19,005 nt of DNA from Nitrospira sp. UBA6493 (GTDB taxonomy: Bacteria > Nitrospirota > Nitrospiria > Nitrospirales > Nitrospiraceae), in NCBI GenBank assembly GCA_002435325.1, contig DJMJ01000029.1, positions 1 to 19,005 on the forward strand, in the 5' to 3' direction. The notes under the pieces were generated by a model that saw nothing but the letters and a program-made list of their open reading frames with translations, did not search any database and was not told the origin of the DNA. How positions within the stretch are numbered: position 1 is the stretch's first letter; the number at the start of each line of letters is the position of its first letter. Both the position numbers and the translations under genes were made by a program. Shown piece by piece: positions 15,019-19,005 of this stretch.

Positions 15019-16395
15019 ATGCGCTACTGGCCAACCATATTACTGTTGGTAATTCTCGCAGGCTTGGGAGGCTACCTCTATTGGGTCGAGCTCCCTGCCA
15101 AGCAGACGGAGGAGAAACAGGCCGTCGCGCAACAGGCCCTCCTGTCATTTCCCGAATCCGAAATCAACGGACTGAGCGTGACCACACCGCAAGGCACCGT
15201 GGAGATGAAACGGAACGACACGGGGAGATGGACCATTACCGCCCCGTTACAGACCGAGGCCGACGCGCGAGAGGTGCAGGCGATGATCCGCGCCCTCGTC
15301 ACTGGAAAAATCATCCGCACGATCGAAGAGAAGCCCGGGACGCTCACACCGTTTGGCCTGGAGCAGCCCGTGACCACTATCACCGTCACGGCCGGCCCCC
15401 AGCAGGAGACCCTGGCCATCGGCGACAACGGCCCCCTCTCCTCCACGCTCTACGTGCTGCGCCAATCCTCCCATAGCGTAGTCCTTACCGACTTGACCAC
15501 GAAAAACTTCGTGAACAAGACCCTGCTCACCTTCCGTCGGAAAGACCTCTTGCACTTCGTGCAGGCCGAACTGGAACGCGTGCGCCTGACATACCCGACC
15601 ACAGAAATCGTCCTCTACAACCTGTCGAAGGATAAACCGAAACCCAACTGGAAAATCCGCTATCCCATCGAAGCCGAGGCGGATCATATCGAAGTCCGCT
15701 CGCTCCTCTTTAAGCTTGAGGACCTGAAGGCCCTCGGTATGGTCGATCCAGGTCCCGAGCGAGACGCCATCGCCAAGACGTTGACCACTCCGCAATTGAA
15801 GATTGCACTCCATACCGCCGATGGCGATCAAACCGTGAAGCTCTACCAGCCGGACCCGGATAGCGGCGAAGCCTTTGCCGAAACCAGCCCCGAAGCGCCG
15901 CTCTATCGCATCAACCCCATGGTCATCAAAGATCTCGCGCGCGACCTGTTCGCACTCCAGGACAAACGGCTCCTAGGCGTCGCTCCTGATGACATCGCCA
16001 TGCTCTCCGTGAAGACGCGCGATAAACACTATGTCCTGATCAACGAAAACGGCGATTGGGTCCTGGAAGATCAGCCCACAGCAAAAGTCAACCAGGAAGC
16101 GGCGAACCTCCTTGTCAGCCGTGTCGCCAATCTGCCCGCGGAAGAACGGGTCATCAAGCAAGCCGGCCCGCTGGCGCCCTACGGGCTGGTCGCCCCAACG
16201 GCCGAATTTGTGGCGACAGGACGGAACGGAAAAGTCGCGGGACGCCTGACACTTGGCAATCAGGTCAACAACCTCGTCTATGCCACAGGGGAACGGCTCC
16301 AGGGCGTCTTCCAAGTCCGCCCCGATCTCCTCACGCAAATTCCTGCCCCGCACGAACTCTTGGCTGCAAAAACAGAAACGGGCACCAGTTCATAG
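15019..16395 (+). CDS. DUF4340-type periplasmic-facing membrane protein
   Basis: A protein of 458 residues with one N-terminal membrane helix (residues 2-21, YWPTILLLVILAGLGGYLYW), so most of it faces the periplasm. It has two similar blocks. Residues about 55-180 contain RWTITAPLQTEADAREVQAM, the LTPFGLE segment and a later LYVLRQ; residues about 335-445 repeat the pattern with DWVLEDQ, VNQEAAN, LAPYGLVAPTAEF and VYATGE. This duplicated layout is the known form of DUF4340 proteins, which are usually found beside GldG-like genes. The gene starts 6 nt after the GldG-like gene and ends the operon. The role is probably as an extra part of the ABC complex; nothing identifies a ligand. No good terminator follows in 16396-16623. 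Confidence 0.88.
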   Translation: MRYWPTILLLVILAGLGGYLYWVELPAKQTEEKQAVAQQALLSFPESEINGLSVTTPQGTVEMKRNDTGRWTITAPLQTEADAREVQAMIRALVTGKIIRTIEEKPGTLTPFGLEQPVTTITVTAGPQQETLAIGDNGPLSSTLYVLRQSSHSVVLTDLTTKNFVNKTLLTFRRKDLLHFVQAELERVRLTYPTTEIVLYNLSKDKPKPNWKIRYPIEAEADHIEVRSLLFKLEDLKALGMVDPGPERDAIAKTLTTPQLKIALHTADGDQTVKLYQPDPDSGEAFAETSPEAPLYRINPMVIKDLARDLFALQDKRLLGVAPDDIAMLSVKTRDKHYVLINENGDWVLEDQPTAKVNQEAANLLVSRVANLPAEERVIKQAGPLAPYGLVAPTAEFVATGRNGKVAGRLTLGNQVNNLVYATGERLQGVFQVRPDLLTQIPAPHELLAAKTETGTSS

Positions 16396-16623
16396 TAACC
16401 GTCGCCTATTGCTCAGACACACCCCCTGACAATCGCCTCAATAGGGTCACCCATCCCTAAGCAACAAGGGCAAAAGACTCTTCCACCCAATCCATATTTC
16501 CCTTCAAGTTTCCAATACTTATGCCGAAATAGGCTTGCACAACAATGATTACCACTCCCAAGCAATAGACCACCACAATTCCAGCATCATTTCCAACACA
16601 CAACCGAATTGGACACAGGCGAC

Positions 16624-17898
16624 ATGAACCACAAAAGCAAAATCGTTCCCATCAATGCCCCCAGAGACTTTGCGATCAACGAACTCTTCTTTTCCACGAC
16701 CGACCGCAAGGGCATCATCGCCTCCGGCAATGGCGTATTCGCCCGTGTCAGCCACTATCCAATCAAGGAGATGATCGGCAAGCCGCATAACACCATCCGG
16801 CACCCGGATATGCCGCGCGCCGTCTTCAAGCTGCTTTGGGACTATCTCCTCGCAGGAAAGCCGATCGCCGCCTATGTCAAGAACATGGCCTCGGACGGAC
16901 GCTACTATTGGGTCCTTGCGCTCGCCGCACCGGTCGAGGATGGCGGCTTCCTCTCCGTGCGGTTCAAGCCGTCAAGCGAGTTGTTTGCCATCGTTTCAGA
17001 AGTCTAGGCAGAATTGCGCGCCGTCGAACAGGCGCACGAAGATCGTGGCGAGGGCCCCAAGGCCGGCATGCAGGCTGCCGAAGTCCGGCTGGGCGAGATC
17101 CTCCAGGCCAAGGGGTTCGCCGACTACGACGCCTTCATGCAAGCGATGCTCCTGCAGGAGCTGAAGAGCCGCGACGGCATCCTCGCGCATGAGCACCTCG
17201 GCATGTTTCCCACGCTGCCGCCCCACCGTGCCGACGAAGGGGAACTCGGCGCCGTACTGCGCGAGCTGTATCGGGAGTCGCAACATGTATACGGGCAGAT
17301 CAACGGCCTGTATGCCCAGTTGGACCAGTATGCCAGGCTCAATGAGCAGCTCAGTGCCCGTTCCCACGCGATCCTAAAATTGACCGGCGAGTTCCGGCTC
17401 ATCTGCCTCAACCTGACGGTCACATCGAGCCGATTGGGCGATACCGGCCATACCCTGAGCGTCATCTCCACACACCTGGGCGAAGCGTCTTCGCGTGTTG
17501 CCGACATCGTCTCCCAGCTCACCACACAGGTAGCCAAAATGTCGCGCTGGCTCGGAGAGACCATTTTCTGCCTCGGGTGGGCCCGCCTGCAGTTCGAAAT
17601 GGTGATCGTCTACTACCAGGAAATCCTGGGCCTGCTCGCCGAGTACGGCGAGCAAATGGCGGCCGCCTCGCAACTGGGCAGGCTGGCCGGTCTGCGCTTT
17701 GCCTTTTGCCAGACGATCGAACGGACGGACGAATCGCTTCAAGGATTGGCGAAGGAACTGAACGGCCTCTCCGTCGAGATCGAAGAACTGCGCAAAGCCA
17801 TGCTATCGCTCCAGGTCACCTACGTCGGAGGCCGGGTCGAAGCATCGCGCCTGACCGAAAACGGCATTTTCGCCTCGATCTTCGAAGATGTAATGGCT
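16624..17898 (+). pseudogene. Aer-type PAS sensor gene, broken by an in-frame TAG and by an IS481 remnant
   Basis: Codons 1-127 code for a PAS domain close to that of the aerotaxis receptor Aer: KEMIGKPHNTIRHPDMP, then YVKNMASDGRYYWVLALAAPV and FLSVRFKPS. Codon 128 is TAG (17005-17007). The same frame then continues open for about 300 codons with a helical region (LTGEFRLICLNLTVTSSRLG, then SQLTTQVAKMSRWLGE), as in soluble or membrane-linked chemotaxis-type signalling proteins. No start codon with a ribosome binding site lies after the TAG. The frame ends at 17898, where the terminal repeat of an IS481-family remnant begins; the old C-terminus is lost. The start ATG 16624 has only a weak upstream AGG. 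Unless the TAG is a sequencing error, only the PAS part could be made. Confidence 0.82.
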
Positions 17899-18240
17899 TG
17901 TCAAGCAGTGGCCCCCGTGTGCCTGCATGGTTCAGATGGTGATGGTGGTGCCGGTGGCGCGAGCAATGTCGCCAATTTCTCGGCGGGTGTGAGGCCCTGG
18001 AGGGCCATGCAAAAGCGCTCGTGCTTGTACCGGTACTCCCAGGGGCGCAGGGCCTGAGCCGCCGAGGTGAACCCGTCAAACGTCGAGCGACTTCAAAACT
18101 CCTCTTCGTCGATGCGATGACTGCGTTCCACCTTCCCATTCTGTTCAGGCCGACGCGGCTTGATATACCGCAGACGGATGCCAGCTTCTTGCACCGCCAG
18201 AGCAAAGGCCAGCGGGAATTCGGTGCCGTAGTATATGCGG
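17899..18240 (-). mobile_element. Remnant of an IS481-family insertion sequence (3' half of transposase)
   Basis: Read on the minus strand, the remnant codes for the end of an IS481-type DDE integrase core: GTEFPLAF, IRLRYIKPRRPEQNGKVERSHRIDEEEF, then after a TGA the same frame goes on with RSTFDGF, LRPWEYRYKHERF and LTPAEKL. (The second segment is given here in parts: IRLRYIKPRRPEQ and NGKVERSHR.) The Glu of NGKVE is the catalytic one. TGA 18093-18095 stands where related proteins have Trp, so the copy is dead. The end TGTCAAGC at 17899 has the TGT terminus of the family and includes the transposase stop codon. The 5' half of the element is missing, cut off by the IS110 element. The left boundary at about 18240 is approximate. 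Confidence 0.8.
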
Positions 18241-18266
18241 AAGCAGCGCCATGCGCAGTGCGTCTC

Positions 18267-18303
18267 TCCTCTAGAATGCAGATGCCTACTCACTCTAGCA
18301 GGA
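18267..18303 (+). promoter_or_regulatory. Imperfect hairpin covering the IS110 transposase ribosome binding site
   Basis: TCCTCTAGA (18267-18275) can pair with TCTAGCAGGA (18294-18303), leaving one bulged C and an 18-nt loop. The 3' arm takes in the first bases of the Shine-Dalgarno AGGAGGG (18300-18306). In a long read-through transcript this could hide the site and limit transposase synthesis. Confidence 0.4.
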
Positions 18304-18313
18304 GGGACCACCT

Positions 18314-19005
18314 ATGACGCCCAAGTCCGAGTCCTCGACAGGAGTCCTTTTCGTGGCCATCGACGTGGCGAAGCAAATCCATGAGGTGCTGATTGAGCCC
18401 CCGACCGGAGGCCGTCAGCGGTGGCGCATGGTGAACTGCCAGCGGGATTATGAGGGGCTGCGCCAGCGCCTACAAAGCTTTCAGGTTCCCGTCCGTATCG
18501 GATTTGAGGCCACCGGCACCTATCACCGGCCGCTCGCCTACTTTCTGCAGCAATGCGGATTTGAACTGCGCCTGATTTCCTCGCTGGCCGTGGCCCGGAC
18601 ACGCGATGCTCTCTATAACTCCTGGGATAAGAACGACCTCAAGGATACGCAGGTCTTGCTACATTTGCTGAAGACCGAGGTCACCCAGCGCTATCACGAT
18701 CACCTGGTCCATGCGGTGAATGACCTCCAAGAGTTCGCGCAAACGCATTATCAGGTCTCCTTGCGCAAGGTCCGCGTGCAGCACAGCATCATGACCCATT
18801 ACCTCCCGCTGTATTTTCCGGAGGCTGACCGCTCCTACACCAATTCACATGCACAGTGGTTCACGCGCCTGCTCCACCGTTTTCCCTGTCCGGCTGCCAT
18901 CACCCGCTACTCCCCTGAGGCCTTTGAGCAAGAAGCCTGGGCCATCGTCGGGCGGAAGGTCAATAAACACAGGTTCCTCCACGATCTCTACGTCACGGCG
19001 AGTCA
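18314..19005 (+). CDS. IS110-family transposase, 3' end outside the window
   Basis: A DEDD-type transposase open from ATG 18314 to the window edge (230 codons seen; the family usually has about 330-460). Residues 13-27 read LFVAIDVAKQIHEVL with the first catalytic Asp. GFEATGTYHRPLAYFLQ follows near residue 60 with the Glu, and KNDLKDTQVLLHLLK near 107 holds the paired Asp residues. The ribosome binding site AGGAGGG is 7 nt before the start. IS110-family enzymes work with an RNA guide made from a non-coding end of the element. Only about 75 nt separate the transposase from the IS481 remnant, so the guide, if present, must be at the right end, outside the window. The second domain with the catalytic Ser also lies outside. 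The reading frame is intact so far. Confidence 0.9.
   Translation, partial: MTPKSESSTGVLFVAIDVAKQIHEVLIEPPTGGRQRWRMVNCQRDYEGLRQRLQSFQVPVRIGFEATGTYHRPLAYFLQQCGFELRLISSLAVARTRDALYNSWDKNDLKDTQVLLHLLKTEVTQRYHDHLVHAVNDLQEFAQTHYQVSLRKVRVQHSIMTHYLPLYFPEADRSYTNSHAQWFTRLLHRFPCPAAITRYSPEAFEQEAWAIVGRKVNKHRFLHDLYVTAS

Noticed and set aside
16396..16623. AT-richer gap between the ABC operon and the PAS gene, searched for promoters, terminators and small RNAs
   Set aside because: Only a 4-bp stem (CCCT/AGGG near 16455) and no convincing -35/-10 pair were found, so nothing is claimed.
17816..18205. Histidine-rich open frame on the minus strand (run of His codons)
   Set aside because: It is an out-of-frame reading of the IS481 transposase remnant; the CACCAC repeats code for Pro/Ser in the true frame.

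Overview
The window looks like chromosomal DNA of a GC-rich Gram-negative bacterium. Lipoproteins with lipoboxes, an RlpA-type wall enzyme and a GldA/F/G-type ABC system point to a diderm envelope. The style of the HEAT-repeat proteins and of the GldG/DUF4340 operon recalls Nitrospira (Nitrospirota). That genus assignment is an impression from protein style, not proven here.

Layout. (1) 1-560: a minus-strand tRNA operon, Tyr-Gly-Thr, with a strong sigma70-like promoter; the Thr gene runs off the left edge. The same order precedes tuf in many bacteria, so an elongation factor Tu gene is likely just outside. (2) 557-3573: a minus-strand pair, a UvrD/Rep/PcrA-type helicase followed by an exported HExxH protein. 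(3) 3745-8729: a plus-strand run: an unrecognised helical protein, an alpha-glucan phosphorylase, an exported HEAT-repeat protein, and a small membrane-anchored coiled-coil protein. (4) 8732-11490: minus-strand genes: a cytoplasmic HEAT-repeat protein and a tiny basic protein (one transcript), an RlpA-like lipoprotein, and another lipoprotein. Each of these three transcripts has a recognisable promoter. (5) 11644-16395: a four-gene plus-strand operon coding for a GldA-like ATPase, a GldF-like permease, a GldG-like auxiliary protein and a DUF4340 protein. It is driven by a promoter whose spacer is almost entirely a 21-bp palindrome, a likely repressor site. (6) 16624-19005: a decayed accessory end. 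An Aer-type PAS gene carries an in-frame TAG and is cut at about 17898 by an IS481-family remnant. That remnant is in turn cut off by an IS110-family element that runs out of the window.

How the genes work together: the ABC operon is the only clear multi-protein machine, because the ATPase, permease and periplasmic-facing auxiliary proteins are translationally coupled or nearly so. The phosphorylase would release glucose-1-phosphate from storage glucan. The right end is a site of repeated mobile-element insertion into a sensory gene. I saw no CRISPR array, prophage, toxin-antitoxin pair or recognisable defence system. The most promising unknowns are the palindrome-controlled ABC operon, the 282-residue protein at 3745, and the hairpin over the IS110 ribosome binding site.
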